A stretch of 64,000 nt of DNA from Ascidia mentula (GCA_947561715.1 OX387200.1:22322501-22386500); one strand, 5' to 3'; shown: positions 11,809 to 22,131, counted from the stretch's first letter. A program made the numbers and translations. The notes: generated from the sequence alone by a model not told the origin.

Positions 11809-13348
11809 ATGGCTCGGGTTTTGGTTGGAGTAAAACGGGTAATTGACTATGCAGTTAAGGTAAGTTTTTTGTTTTAGAATATGCTAGTTGAAAATTATCA
11901 CATATATTTTGGCAGATTCGAGTTAAACCAGACAAAATGGGTGTTGTAACTGAGGGGGTGAAGCATTCAATGAATCCCTTTGATGAAATTGCTGTGGAAG
12001 AAGCCATTAGGTATTTCAATTAACTGGCTTTGTGTGATTACTGTGTATTGGACAGAATGACATGTCACAATTTCATGGCGATCCGCTCAAAAACACCAGT
12101 TTTTGTGCACAAAATCTGCACAATAAATTGACGCAAAATTTTTGCAAGCAAGGTTTTGAATGATTTGTTTGTGCAGACTCCGGGAGAAGAAAGTAGCAAG
12201 CGAAGTTGTTGCTGTGACATGTGGACCAACTCAAAACCAGGAGACCCTGAGAACTGCATTAGCAATGGGTGCAGATCGAGGCATTCATGTTGAAATACAA
12301 GGAAAAGATTATGACACCATGACTCCACTTCATGTAAACTATGGTTTTGTTTATTTTTAATTGTTTTGTTCATTATAAGTGTAATTCATATTTTTAACTG
12401 TTAAAAGTCAATTACAGGTGTCCAAAATATTGGCAAAACTTGCAGAACAAGAAAAAGCAGATTTAATAATTTTGGGAAAACAAGCTATTGATGGTGATTG
12501 TAATCAAACAGCTCAAATGACTGCTTCAATACTAGATTGGCCTCAGGTATGTTCTATATTTTAGGTGAATTTCAAAACATAGGAATAATCAATACATGTG
12601 TACCCACAACTGCATGCAGGCTGTAATATTAAAAATCAGTTTATCAGAATGTGTACTTTAAGTATTTTGTGTAGAAATAGATTGGCAACCACAAATACAT
12701 GTATATTTATCCTATGTTGATGTGTTTAGGGGACATTTGCTTCAGAAATAAAGGTTGAAGATGCGAAGTTAACCGTGATTCGTGAAATTGATGGAGGCCT
12801 TGAAACTGTGGAACTTAAGATGCCAGCTGTTGTTTCAGCTGATTTGCGACTTAATGAACCAAGATATGCAACCCTTCCAAACATAATGGTATTTGCAACA
12901 AATCAGTTTATATTAAGTATTTTTTTCCGGGGCATATTTTTTTGTTCAGTACTTAATTAAAGTTATGCCACAAATTGTTTTATCTGCTATGTAAATAATT
13001 GGGTAAGATGTTCTGTATTGTGAACATCAATAAAATTTGTCATTAAACTGTAGAGGTTTTTTAACTCCTGCCTTTATTTGTTAATTTGATGTTGCAATAT
13101 TCCAATAGAAAGTGCTTTAACCCAGTTGAATTATGCCTGTATTGCAATTTCTTGGTATTCTGAAAACATGTCAACAGAAAGCAAAAAAGAAGAAAGTTGC
13201 GAAGGTCTCCCCAGCTGACCTTGGAGTTGAAATGAAATCCAACCTTGAAGTATTGGAAGTGGTGGATCCCCCGGAACGAGAAGCCGGAATTAAAGTTGAA
13301 AATGTTGAAGAATTAGTAGGGAAACTGAAGGATAGTGGTGTTATTTAA
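11809..13348 (+). CDS. ETFB: Electron transfer flavoprotein subunit beta
   Basis: Six coding exons (11809-11859, 11916-12010, 12177-12333, 12418-12546, 12730-12888, 13178-13348) give 253 residues, close to the 255 of human ETFB. The subunit pairs with ETFA in the mitochondrial matrix, carries AMP, and passes electrons from acyl-CoA and other dehydrogenases to ETF-QO. Visible landmarks: [20 protein letters not shown] at the N-terminus, [35 protein letters not shown], and the ETF-beta signature [13 protein letters not shown] continuing after the last intron as KAKKKK. That segment corresponds to the recognition loop that docks dehydrogenases and to the lysines methylated in vertebrates. The C-terminus ([13 protein letters not shown]) matches the family. 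A polyadenylation signal AATAAA lies at about 13412. Confidence 0.96.
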
Positions 13349-13965
13349 ATTTACCTTAGCATCTTCATTTCAAAATATTTAATCATTTTGTGCAGCCAAT
13401 AATTTTTTGCAAATAAAAGGTTATAATGTTGGTTTCCAACCTAAGCCTGTTCAATTTGTGTGAAGGCAAGTCTAACTATCTCAATTCACTAAATAAATTG
13501 TAGTTAGTAACTACTTTGTGTTAGACCAGTGGTTCCCAAAGTGGATGCGGGCGCAATCGTACGGGAGGTGCTGGAGACTAAATTGGTGAGGGGGCAATTT
13601 TTCTCTCCTATAGCATAAGTCAGTGTTTCCCACCTGGTGGTACGTTTACCACTAGTGGTATATGAACGCATTCCAGGTGGTACGCAAGCACCTTTCTGTA
13701 ATTTTCTCAGCTCTTACTTGGTAGAACGTGCAATAATTGACAAGCAACAAATAAATTCGTTATGTATTTTGTCTGTTCTGTTGGGCGTTGTTAAATGACT
13801 AAGGTGTTTTGGTGGCGGTACAGATAAAAAGTTTGAGAAACACTGTGTTAGACTGATTGCAATGTAATTACGCACAACACACATAGCAGCAAGGATTGAA
13901 CTTGGAAAAAAATGCACCGATATATGTACATTATTCACTGCTATAAATGTTTCCTTTACACACAT
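13349..13965. other. Convergent intergenic region between ETFB and the aldo-keto reductase
   Basis: It holds the ETFB 3' end (AATAAA near 13412), a hAT-type MITE (13527-13845) and the presumed 3' end of the minus-strand reductase gene. Nothing else is recognised. Confidence 0.6.
13527..13845. mobile_element. hAT-type MITE with 8-bp target duplication
   Basis: The element begins CAGTGGTTCCCAAA and ends TTTGAGAAACACTG, whose reverse complement is CAGTGTTTCTCAAA. It is flanked on both sides by TGTTAGAC (13519-13526 and 13846-13853), the 8-bp target duplication expected of hAT transposases. A second, internal copy of the terminal motif (CAGTGTTTCCCA) starts at 13621, suggesting a nested or composite origin. 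It is 319 bp long, with no transposase frame. Confidence 0.85.
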
Positions 13966-14922
13966 CTAAAATTTTGTGTGAAATGGATACTGGGGGCTTG
14001 GTTTTGAATCAAGATATGGACAATATCTATGTCCAGTTTCAAGGTCCTTTATTTTCTTCATATCTTCATCAGACAAACTAAAATTAAATATATTTAAATT
14101 ATCTTTAAGTCTTTGAGGATTGATTGATTTTGCCAGAACAACATGCCCTTTCTCTATTTCCCAACGAAGCAAAATCTGAGCAGGAGTTCTTCTATATTTG
14201 GCGGCTAGTTCACTGATAAGTTTGTCATTGAGAATATCTGGATCATGAGGTTTTAGCCTGCCACCCAGTGGCCGAAATGCTGTCAGAACAATATCATTGC
14301 TGGTGCAAAACTCCCGCAGTTGATCTTGCGGCAAGTAAACATGGGCTTCTACTTGATTTGTCACTGGTTTGATCTTGCAGTTGTTTAGAACTTGCTGTAC
14401 TTGATCCTTGTTAAAATTTGAAACTCCAATTGAGCGAGTTAGGCCAAGATCAACACACCGCTCCATTTCTTTCCAAGTAAGTTTTGGTTCGATATCATCA
14501 AAGACCGGTTTCCCATCTGCATCATATTTTTCATCACCACTCACTTTTTTGCCGTCAATTGGTGTCCTGCAGACAGGTGAATGAATCAGGTACAGATCCA
14601 CAAATGACATGTTGAGATTCACTAAACTCTGCTTCAGAGCTGGCACAACTAGTTCTGGGCGGTTGCAAGTATTAGGGAGTTTCGTCACCACCTGAATTTC
14701 ATCCCTAGGTATGTTGAATTCCGCAATGGCGTCATTGATTGCCCTGCCAACATCTGACTCGTTTTTATAGAAGAAAGCTGTGTCAATGTGCCTGTAGCCA
14801 ATTTCCAACGCATACTTTACTGCCTCATAAACCTCTGAACCAAGACCGCGGTAAGTTCCCAGGCCCAGAGAAGACAGATGCAACCCATTGCTTAACTTTA
14901 CCAACGGTGATAAGTTCGACAT
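13966..14922 (-). CDS. Aldo-keto reductase, single exon
   Basis: One uninterrupted 318-residue frame starting at an ATG. It has the NADPH-dependent (alpha/beta)8 aldo-keto reductase fold and all four catalytic residues: Asp47 and Tyr52 in GYRHIDTAFFYKNE, Lys81 in VVTKLP and His114 in DLYLIHSP. Cofactor-loop motifs are also present: GVSNFN at about residue 168, NQVEAHVYLPQ, and a late AKSINPQRLKDNL. The length is normal for the family. It reduces carbonyl compounds in the cytosol; the substrate cannot be read from sequence, and orthology within AKR1/AKR2-like groups is not assigned. It lies divergent to ATG10, 346 bp apart. The absence of introns among intron-rich neighbours is notable. Confidence 0.95.
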   Translation of the reverse strand: MSNLSPLVKLSNGLHLSSLGLGTYRGLGSEVYEAVKYALEIGYRHIDTAFFYKNESDVGRAINDAIAEFNIPRDEIQVVTKLPNTCNRPELVVPALKQSLVNLNMSFVDLYLIHSPVCRTPIDGKKVSGDEKYDADGKPVFDDIEPKLTWKEMERCVDLGLTRSIGVSNFNKDQVQQVLNNCKIKPVTNQVEAHVYLPQDQLREFCTSNDIVLTAFRPLGGRLKPHDPDILNDKLISELAAKYRRTPAQILLRWEIEKGHVVLAKSINPQRLKDNLNIFNFSLSDEDMKKIKDLETGHRYCPYLDSKPSPQYPFHTKF

Positions 14923-15268
14923 ATTTATGGAAGTTTTACTCCTTCAACCAATTAAAAATAGTGGCTGTAACGAAAAAATATCCAGTTCATGACAAACGCA
15001 TCAGGTGGTTTCCCCAGTGAAAATATTTGTGCAGCCAACCGTAAAATAATTCAAGGTGTTTTTGCAAAATTATATAAAGATGTGTTTTTTTAATACTTTT
15101 TATGTTTAACTTGTCTGGTTATTTATCTTGTGTTATAGCTAAAACGACATTTTTCGTGATAAACATTGGCACCGTGTATTGCACATACATTTATATTTTC
15201 CACCGTGGTGTTAAAATGTTGTACGATTTTGCGCAATGAAAGCATTAAGCTCTGCTTTATGATCCAAA
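14923..15268. promoter_or_regulatory. Shared upstream region of the aldo-keto reductase and ATG10
   Basis: This 346-bp gap separates two divergent start codons, so it probably carries both promoters. It is AT-rich; no core motif stands out. Confidence 0.4.
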
Positions 15269-15805
15269 ATGGCCACAATCAGCAAGACCGAATTCACACA
15301 ACGCTGCGAGGAGTTTATTTTGGCTTCTGATTGTTGCAGAGATGGTTGGGAGAGCAATCTAATCGATTTACAAAACTGCCCTGTAGTTATGAAAAAGTCA
15401 ATTCATAATCCAAAGAAACTTCCCAAAGACGTATTACTGTACGAATGTCACATCGTGTACAGTGAAAGTTATGCAAATCCAGTTCTTTATTTCAACATTT
15501 GCACGATGGAAGGGAAAAAGTTGTCTTTGGAGGAATGTTGGAAAATTGTCAAGTCACAGCAACCACATGGGTTTTCAGACGACCACAAGTGGTCAACGGT
15601 GACCCAACAAGAACATCCAGTCCTGCATCAACCATTTTTTGTACTGCACCCTTGTCACACTTCAGAGTTCATGCAAGCGTTTCAAAACAATTGTAACTAT
15701 ATTTTGGCATGGTTAAGTGTAACATTACCTGTAATTGGTTTAAGTATTGACACAGATATGTATTTTGACCAGTTTTTTGCTGGTGGAAGTTCAAAACAAT
15801 TATGA
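15269..15805 (+). CDS. ATG10: ATG10, E2-like enzyme of autophagy
   Basis: A single-exon frame of 178 residues, near the usual animal length (about 200). ATG10 accepts ATG12 from the E1 enzyme ATG7 as a thioester and transfers it to ATG5 for autophagosome formation in the cytosol. Evidence: the early TEFTQRCEEFI helix, the central strand pair YECHIVYSESYANPVLYF, and the catalytic-site block HPVLHQPFFVLHPCHTSEFM with the catalytic Cys at residue 129, then YILAWLSVTLPVIGLSI at the end. The start ATG is the first in frame after a TTTATGATCC context. It is followed only 43 bp later by the COQ9 start, on the same strand, with a splice-acceptor-like sequence between, suggesting a shared polycistronic transcript. 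Confidence 0.93.
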   Translation: MATISKTEFTQRCEEFILASDCCRDGWESNLIDLQNCPVVMKKSIHNPKKLPKDVLLYECHIVYSESYANPVLYFNICTMEGKKLSLEECWKIVKSQQPHGFSDDHKWSTVTQQEHPVLHQPFFVLHPCHTSEFMQAFQNNCNYILAWLSVTLPVIGLSIDTDMYFDQFFAGGSSKQL

Positions 15806-15815
15806 CCGCTTGCCT

Positions 15816-15830
15816 AACTGTTTTTGACAG
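15816..15830 (+). other. Candidate trans-splice acceptor between ATG10 and COQ9
   Basis: A pyrimidine-rich TAACTGTTTTTGACAG ends at 15830, after the ATG10 stop (15803-15805) and 18 bases before the COQ9 ATG (15849). With a 43-bp gap there is no room for a normal promoter. Ascidian operons are known to resolve downstream cistrons by spliced-leader addition at such acceptors. Inferred from sequence only. Confidence 0.55.
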
Positions 15831-15848
15831 GTCTGTGTAATTGGTATA

Positions 15849-16911
15849 ATGGCTTACTCCTTGGGTCGTGCGATTCTAAGCAGACATGTTTGTAAACTGG
15901 CAACCCAAGCAACAGAAACCAATGCTGTATCCACACTAGGTAGTCAATGTATGAAGAAAATAAAGTTTCCACTCGCCATTACAAAACCCACAACTTTTTT
16001 TGCCTATAACTACTCTATTAAACACGATACTCCAAATCCACTTGCTGAAGACAGTGCAGGAGAATCTGATAAAGAGAACCAAGATATTGATGTTAAATCA
16101 GTTATTTTGGATCAAGCCCTTGATTTTGTTGATGCTTATGGTTGGTCTCGAGAAGCAATATCTAATGGGGCAGAAGCTGCTGGTTATGCTGGGGTGGCAG
16201 AGGGAATGTTTGGAAATGGAGGATCAGACCTGGCGTTGTACTTTGTTAGGAAGTGCAACGAACACTTTGAGGAGTACTTACAATCTGAAGGAGAGAAAAT
16301 TGTTGACAAAACAGACAAAGCCACTGTAACTGCCTTCCTGCGTGATGCAATCGAGTTCAGACTTCGCATGATTATTCCGTACATAAACAAATGGCCTCAA
16401 GCAATGTCAGTACTGCTTCACCCAAGTATACTAATCAGCAGTATGGATGAACTGGCCAGAATGGTGGATGATGTTTGGTATTACGCTGGTGACACTTCTT
16501 TCGATATGAACTGGTATGCGAAACGAGGAGTGCTTACAAAACTGTACGCGAGCACCCAACTGGTCATGCTAACAGATCAATCCCCCGATTTTCATGACAC
16601 ATGGCAGTTTCTTGAAAGAAGGTAATGATCACATAACTGTACACAACTTTAAATGCATGGTTATACTTTTCTAATGAAAAAATAAAATGTGTATCAGTGG
16701 TAGATGAATATTCATTGAAATAACAAAGCAAGGTTAATATCTCACTGTAGTATATAAACGAACTGTGTTTTTTTACAGACTGAATGACATGGAGAGAATG
16801 TCTGAAGTATCTGACAGCATCCAGCAGGGTGGAGAAACACTTTCGGAAACTATTTTTGCCGGGTTTACAGTCCTTCGAAACATCACAGGCTTCGGAGAAC
16901 AAAGACGCTAA
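15849..16911 (+). CDS. COQ9: COQ9, ubiquinone biosynthesis lipid-binding protein
   Basis: Two exons (15849-16621 and 16779-16911, phase 2) encode 301 residues. COQ9 is a mitochondrial-matrix, TetR-like-fold protein that binds quinone precursors and presents them to COQ7. The N-terminus is basic and hydroxylated (MAYSLGRAILSRHVCKLATQ), like a mitochondrial targeting peptide. The conserved core is clear: ILDQALDFVDAYGWSREAIS, GNGGSDLALYFV, FLRDAIEFRLRMIIPYINKW, the helix DELARMVDDVWYYAGDTSFD, then NWYAKRGVLTKLY and SPDFHDTWQFLERRLND. The last exon supplies the C-terminal helix region that contacts membranes in the family. It is probably the second cistron of an ATG10-COQ9 operon. Its 3' end faces AP1S. 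Confidence 0.95.
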
Positions 16912-17269
16912 TTTATTATTGAAATAAATTGCATACAATCTTGCACAATGTGAACTTAAAAATATGATAAACTGCCTGTACATTTACATGATAATTTAGC
17001 TTTTCAAACAGTATGCCAGCAAATTATTGCAAAAGAAATACATTTCCATTCCATATGTAGCAGCACTAGATGTTTATTGGGATTTAACATAAACACGGAG
17101 CAGCTAAAAATTGTTTGCACTTTTTCGTCTTGCATTGAAAGTATGGAGTGCTTGCAGCAGTTTTCAATCAAAAACATTACACAAGTGCTTTTATAGCAAC
17201 CTACATTTTTTTAACTAAAGACATGTTTGTACAAATGTTTTACACCAACCAGAAAACATTATCTTGTCT
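16912..17269. other. Convergent 3' region between COQ9 and AP1S
   Basis: AT-rich. An AATAAA-like signal just after the COQ9 stop (16921-16926, GAAATAAATT) fits its 3' end. No other feature was found. Confidence 0.5.
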
Positions 17270-17908
17270 TTAGGTTAAACCAAACTCCTCTAAAATACTT
17301 CTTGTTGCTTCAGCCTCTTGGTTTTCTTCTTGGAGGGCATCAGCATTTTCCACAGCCCGCAAAACTTTGTTTTTGGAAGACTCTTGTATCTCTCCAGCCA
17401 GCAGAAATTCATCCAGAATAAAATAAGCTTTCTCAAAGTTAAATATTATGTCCAGTTCACAAACACTTCCAAAGTATTTGTCAAGAATTTCCACATAGCG
17501 GTGAATGACCTCCAATGCCAGAAGTTCATTATCACTGTCCTCAATAGCACAGCAAAAGAAAAGTGATGCGTACCTTTTGTAAACAACCTGGAAACAACGA
17601 AATTAAGTTAATAGTACAACAAGACAGTTCAATGTGAAACAACACACTTTTTATAAGTTATTGAATTGGTAAATATCAAATTATAAACCGCCCATAGTTC
17701 TGTGCATTAAGTGGTTAAATACTTGTCCTCAAATTATTACTTTGAAATCTTTCCAGTCAAGAAAATTGCACATTTTGGGCCGTCGGTTGAGAACAATTGA
17801 GACCAAATCCCGGAGAATTTTCTTCTTCTCTTTGTCTCCAATCGCATGAAACCATTTCTGTAGCCGGACTTTGCCTTGCCGGCTGAACAAAAGCATAAAT
17901 TTCATCAT
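17270..17908 (-). CDS. AP1S: AP-1 complex subunit sigma
   Basis: Two exons on the minus strand (17741-17908 and 17270-17587) meet in phase 0 at the same place as in vertebrates (DWKDFK then VVYKRYASL). The product is 161 residues, the normal length. It is the small sigma chain of the AP-1 clathrin adaptor, which sorts cargo at the trans-Golgi and endosomes, and contributes to dileucine-signal binding. Landmarks: [89 protein letters not shown] and the tail SILEEFGLT. The first of two adjacent ATGs is used, because AP1S1 also begins MM. Which vertebrate paralogue (S1, S2 or S3) it matches is not meaningful for a tunicate. Confidence 0.96.
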
Positions 17909-18992
17909 TTTGCCGAATATTATTAACTTCCAACTTCCACAAACAATTTCCGAAAACAGCTCAGAGTGACTACTTTTACATGACTGACAACAGATTAAAC
18001 ATTTTCGAGTCTTTTAGATTTCTGTCACAAATCATGCTGGAAAAATTCTAAACATTGTTGTACTTAAATAAAAATATCAAAAAAGTTTTAACATAAACTC
18101 TGTTTATTTAACTGTTTGTTTTTAAATTGGTCATCTTTTTATTAAAACCAAATATATGCCACTGTGTGTTGTGTTAAAGTTATATTTGCTTGTGGTTTTG
18201 GGAATAGAAGTCTTATTGAAAATATATACCGGCCAAATTAAAGTGTAGTGTAATTAGCGTTACCATATCAGATAATGCGTGATTTGTAATATTTGCGTTG
18301 ACTATTTTTTGAACCCAACAACATTTTTATGGTTTCCAGACACAACAAAGTGTTGCAACCTACGGGTTTGCTTTTGCCCCAAAATGCCAACCTCGTTTGA
18401 CGTCCTACAAGGAAACTCTGAAATAGCATGATGCACATGGTGATCAGCAATTACTTATACGTAGGATGTAACAAAGCGTAACAACCAAAAGAAACGAACA
18501 TTTAAGAACTTTTTTACATGTCTCTGTGTCGCACTTTTGGGAAGAAAAATGTTTTTCCATACCAGAAATAATCCTACAGCAACCTTTAATTCGGTACCTA
18601 TTTATCAAAAGATGTTATTTAAAAAATATATATTTACAATTTTCTATGGAATCCAATAAAGAAAAGAGAAACTAAGTTATTTTGCTCTGTATTGAAAAAA
18701 GTGCAAAATTTGTTAGAAAGTTTTTTTCATGCCTTTGCAAACGCCATTTACCTTGAAGCTGTGGAAAAAATGAAACACGACCGCTAGCACACAAAAGTAC
18801 AAAAGCAATGCGATATGCGAATATGTTTTACGAACCGTATGACGCTCATTATCTTATTGTTTGCGAAAACCGGGCAAGTTTGGATCTGTAGGACGATGTA
18901 TGACAACGGGAACTTCACCAACTCAATATATTTTTCTTCTGTCACGCTGTGCGCGGACTCTTTAACGAACAAGACAACATTTTACATTGGAC
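17909..18992. other. Intergenic region between AP1S and the next gene
   Basis: It serves as the upstream region of both divergent genes. It is AT-rich with no recognised repeat or exon. A 64-codon open frame (18815-19009) overlaps the presumed first exon of the next gene in another frame and has no family similarity. Confidence 0.4.
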
Positions 18993-19709
18993 ATGGAGGA
19001 GATCGATAAGGTTTTGAAATTAATGTTTGTTGTCAGTTTGCGCCGCGTTCATTAAACTGTTTTTCTTTCAACAATAGCTTCGAGTGGAATTGGATACATG
19101 GAAGCATAAGGTAGGCCTATGTTGTGAAGCAATGTTAACTGTTAATAACCTCAACGTACCCCTCTCATCCTGTTGTTAAGGTTGGTAAAGTGAGGGAGGT
19201 AAGGGATGATCTGCTTGAGGAAATAAACCTTCGTTCACACCGAGTATGGGATGGGAGGCGTCACACAACCCGAAGTGATGTAAATAAAAATGTTGCGCTT
19301 GAATTCTTTACTATTTTAATCAAATTCCAGGCTAAGTACGACCCGAGTGAATATATGAGGGAAAATCTCATACAAACCATCAAAGAAATTGAGAGAAATG
19401 AGAGGAGGTATCGGATCGAAGCAAGAGGTCTGCATTCCAAGGTTAATTTTTTGTAACGGTTGTTTTAACCGGTGCTGAAATTATTCTTGTTGTCAAGGCA
19501 ACGAATGAAACTTGATGCCGCTTTGTGCTTTTGCGATTTTGTTGGTTTTAGCCCAGACTAATCTACTTTAGTTATCATATTGTTTAGTTTAAAAACATTG
19601 CTAGTTTCGATGATGCAACAGTTCCGTACTGACTATTTTGTTTGTGTTTCAGATTAACGTCATGGATGAGCAGCTGTATTATCTACGTCACAATCGCAAC
19701 TCCAACTAA
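18993..19709 (+). CDS. Unrecognised small helical protein (about 122 residues)
   Basis: Three exons are well supported by splice sites and phase 0 throughout: 19078-19110, 19181-19441 and 19653-19709. A short first exon, 18993-19010 (MEEIDK), has a weak donor (GTTTTG), so the true start is uncertain. The protein is charged and helical (LRVELDTWKHKVGKVREVRD; YMRENLIQTIKEIERNERRY), with a more compact middle rich in Arg/His (RVWDGRRHTTRSDVNKN) and a short tail ending LYYLRHNRNSN. Heptad-like spacing in the second half suggests a coiled coil. There is no signal peptide or membrane segment. I do not recognise the family. Confidence 0.6.
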
Positions 19710-19860
19710 CTTGTGGAAACAATGTACACAGAAATCGTATACCATATTTATTGCGTCAAAATGTACAAATACACTTTCACCACACGGGGCGATATAAAGC
19801 CATGCGTCATGTGCCGCGTCACGTGGTTGACGACAGTTATGTTCATCACGAGGAAATGAA

Positions 19861-19909
19861 TTGAGTCCCTGTTGTTAATTATACAGGGCAACAAACTCAA
19901 CTCACTGCC
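19861..19909 (+). repeat. Hairpin unit H1 (variant)
   Basis: Outer stem TTGAGT (19861-19866) pairs with ACTCAA (19895-19900). Inner stem CCCTGT pairs with ACAGGG. The unit ends in CTCACTGCC like the others. Weaker member of the family. Confidence 0.5.
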
Positions 19910-20355
19910 AAATCATGACATTCGTTCGATCAGAGCAACCAATGGTTGACGTCCACGTGTCACGCTTGTAAACGATCTTGAAATAGTTAAGCAAGGACGG
20001 GGGCAAGTATGAGTGGCGGGGACTGGGGCTGGGTAGGCTGAAGGTCACATGAAGACAAAGCAAAGGTGTTATCAGGAAGGAAATTAATGCACAGTACTTT
20101 GATCCATATTTGTTACACGCACACACTCTAATGCTGCTAATTTTTGCAGCTATGTTAAAATTTTCCCATAACATTACTAACGGTCAACCAAGCTTGTTAG
20201 TTATCTTCAAAGTGGGGTAAATTGGCAACGACAATGCACGGAATACCTACGGAGCACTTTACATGTCACTTTAGCTTTAGAAGCCTTCCTAACCCCCAAC
20301 CGAAAGCACGGCCTGAATCGCATGAACATTTTTCTAAACCTTACAAAGTAACGTT

Positions 20356-20400
20356 GGTAGAGCTTGTGAAGACGGCAGAATGATGATTAAAAGCTCTACC
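20356..20400. repeat. Perfect 10-bp inverted repeat
   Basis: GGTAGAGCTT (20356-20365) and AAGCTCTACC (20391-20400) are exact reverse complements around a 25-base loop. It lies among the hairpin units but does not share their tail. Confidence 0.75.
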
Positions 20401-20489
20401 CTCACAGCAAAGAGCCATTAAACATCAATCATAGCCGTCCAACAGCAGAAATCCACTTTCCACTCGATGACAGGTTCGCGTAGCGTTAT

Positions 20490-20547
20490 GGCAGGCAGGT
20501 AAGACCCTTTTCATGGTAGTAAAGGGCGCTAACTTGCTATCACTGCC
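20490..20547 (+). repeat. Hairpin unit H2
   Basis: A 58-base hairpin. GGCAG pairs with terminal CTGCC; GCAGGTAAG pairs almost fully with CTAACTTGC; apical CCCTTT pairs with AAAGGG. A 5-base bulge (TATCA) precedes CTGCC. Confidence 0.7.
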
Positions 20548-20758
20548 ATGTTGCCGCACGACATTTCAAACATTCCTGCATCTGAGTCAGGTTTGTTACG
20601 TATTGCCGAGCTTGAATCCTGAACTCTTATTTTCTGGGTCTAATTATGTCCTGACGTCGTTGCATAACCTGGTGGAAAATTGTTCGAAAACTTTATTAAA
20701 ATCCAGTGAAATTTTCGACGTGAAATATTGTGGTGGTAATTCCGCTTGTGTACGGCAT

Positions 20759-20818
20759 GGCAGGCAACCTAGACCCTGTGGTCGAACTGACACAGGGCGC
20801 TAACTTGCGATCACTGCC
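20759..20818 (+). repeat. Hairpin unit H3
   Basis: Same plan as H2: GGCAG/CTGCC, middle stem GCAACCTAG/CTAACTTGC, 5-base bulge GATCA. The apical stem is changed on both sides to CCCTGTG/CACAGGG, a compensatory change relative to H2. Confidence 0.7.
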
Positions 20819-20884
20819 AGACAGTACGCGGATGTGTAACATTTCTATGACTTCCTGCTGATGGTTAGCGTTGCGCCCCCATGC

Positions 20885-20945
20885 GGCAGCCAGGTTAAAC
20901 CCTTCGTATATTTTTGTACAAAGGGCCTAACTTGCTCGTACTGCC
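20885..20945 (+). repeat. Hairpin unit H4
   Basis: Same plan again: GGCAG/CTGCC, middle AGGTTA/TAACTT, 5-base bulge TCGTA. The apical stem is CCCTT-GTA/TAC-AAGGG with one mismatch. Confidence 0.65.
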
Positions 20946-21819
20946 ATATTTGGGCCAACTGTTAAACTCTACATGATCTTGCAGACATCCTTGGAGAGAA
21001 CATTTGTGACCCCTCAAACAATAAACCTGAAAAACAAAAACAAACAATTAAAACATTGACGTCATCACTCCATTTCTGGGTTTAGTGGATGCAGCGCATG
21101 CGCAAGACACTCTATTAAAATGAATGGGTAAATTCAATTTTTTTCCGTGATTTTAAGAGAAACAATTGTGCTCAGTGAACCTTGACTGAACTGTTGCTTT
21201 CCTACAAAAACCAACGCCTTTTTATTGGCGTAACTCGTTAAACACGAGCCGCCATTATGAAGCGACAGAAACAGCTGGGCGAGAATATCCGGGTTTCAAC
21301 AGGTGTGGGATTGTAAAGTTTAACGGGTATTGCATCCGACCGCTGGCCCGGGACATTCTGCTTGTTCGTTCCATCAGAAGCTGAGCCCGGTTTGTTTGTT
21401 CGCACGTACAACGAGCTTGTTATCAGCAGTTCGCTGCTAAGCGCTCAATAATTAACACACAATCATATGTGGGGGATCTCGCCGCCGAACGCCTGTGTCA
21501 ACATTCTATAACGGTCGAAATGTCACCCAAGCGATTGGTGACGTGTGATGCATTTGCGCGGGGGTGGAATGAGAATATTCGAACTTTGCACCGAGACGGC
21601 AGCAATAATATCCCGGTATCAAACCGACCTGTGACACGAACTGTTACTAAATTCCAAACAGGCAATAGTTTAACGTCGTATAATTCCAACCAGTTATCGA
21701 GGTAAATTCAACATAACGAACTTTCCCCTCGTCTCAACCTCGCTTCAAAACAACAACTTTGCCTCCAATCCTTCTACTGGGTGATAGGAAAGGTCGATAA
21801 TCCTGGTGTTGGTTTGGTT

Positions 21820-21875
21820 GTGAGGTAGAGGCTGTTATTATTTATCAAACAGCCTGCTACAATTAGCTCACTGCC
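21820..21875 (+). repeat. Hairpin unit H5
   Basis: Outer GTGAG pairs with CTCAC, then GTAG with CTAC, then GGCTGTT with AACAGCC. A 6-base bulge (AATTAG) lies in the same place as in H2-H4, and the tail is CTCACTGCC. Confidence 0.7.
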
Positions 21876-21907
21876 ATTCCATATTCACCAAGCGGTCTCT
21901 TAATATC

Positions 21908-21985
21908 AGCATACGTAACAATATGCTTACGTTACAAATGCTTACGTAACAAATGCTGACGTAACAACTGCTGACATGACAACTG
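21908..21985. repeat. 15-bp tandem repeat with TTACGTAA-like cores
   Basis: About five imperfect 15-base units (pattern ATGCTKACGTAACAA). Cores read TACGTAA, TTACGTTA, TTACGTAA, TGACGTAA and TGACATGA, resembling binding sites of bZIP factors of the CREB/ATF and PAR/C/EBP groups. Confidence 0.8.
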
Positions 21986-22077
21986 CTTTGGTCATTCTTT
22001 GCACGAGAGTTCAAGAGGCGTTACCTCAAACTGTAACATCTTGCAATGTGTGACAGGGCATGGCAATGATAAGGGGA

Positions 22078-22131
22078 GTGAGGTAACAGCTGTTGGTTTC
22101 AATTAACAGCCTGCTACGATAGCTCACTGCC
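22078..22131 (+). repeat. Hairpin unit H6
   Basis: GTGAG/CTCAC, GTA/TAC and AGCTGTT/AACAGC(C)T stems, a GATAG bulge and the CTCACTGCC tail. It closely resembles H5 in the 3' half but has a different loop. Confidence 0.65.
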
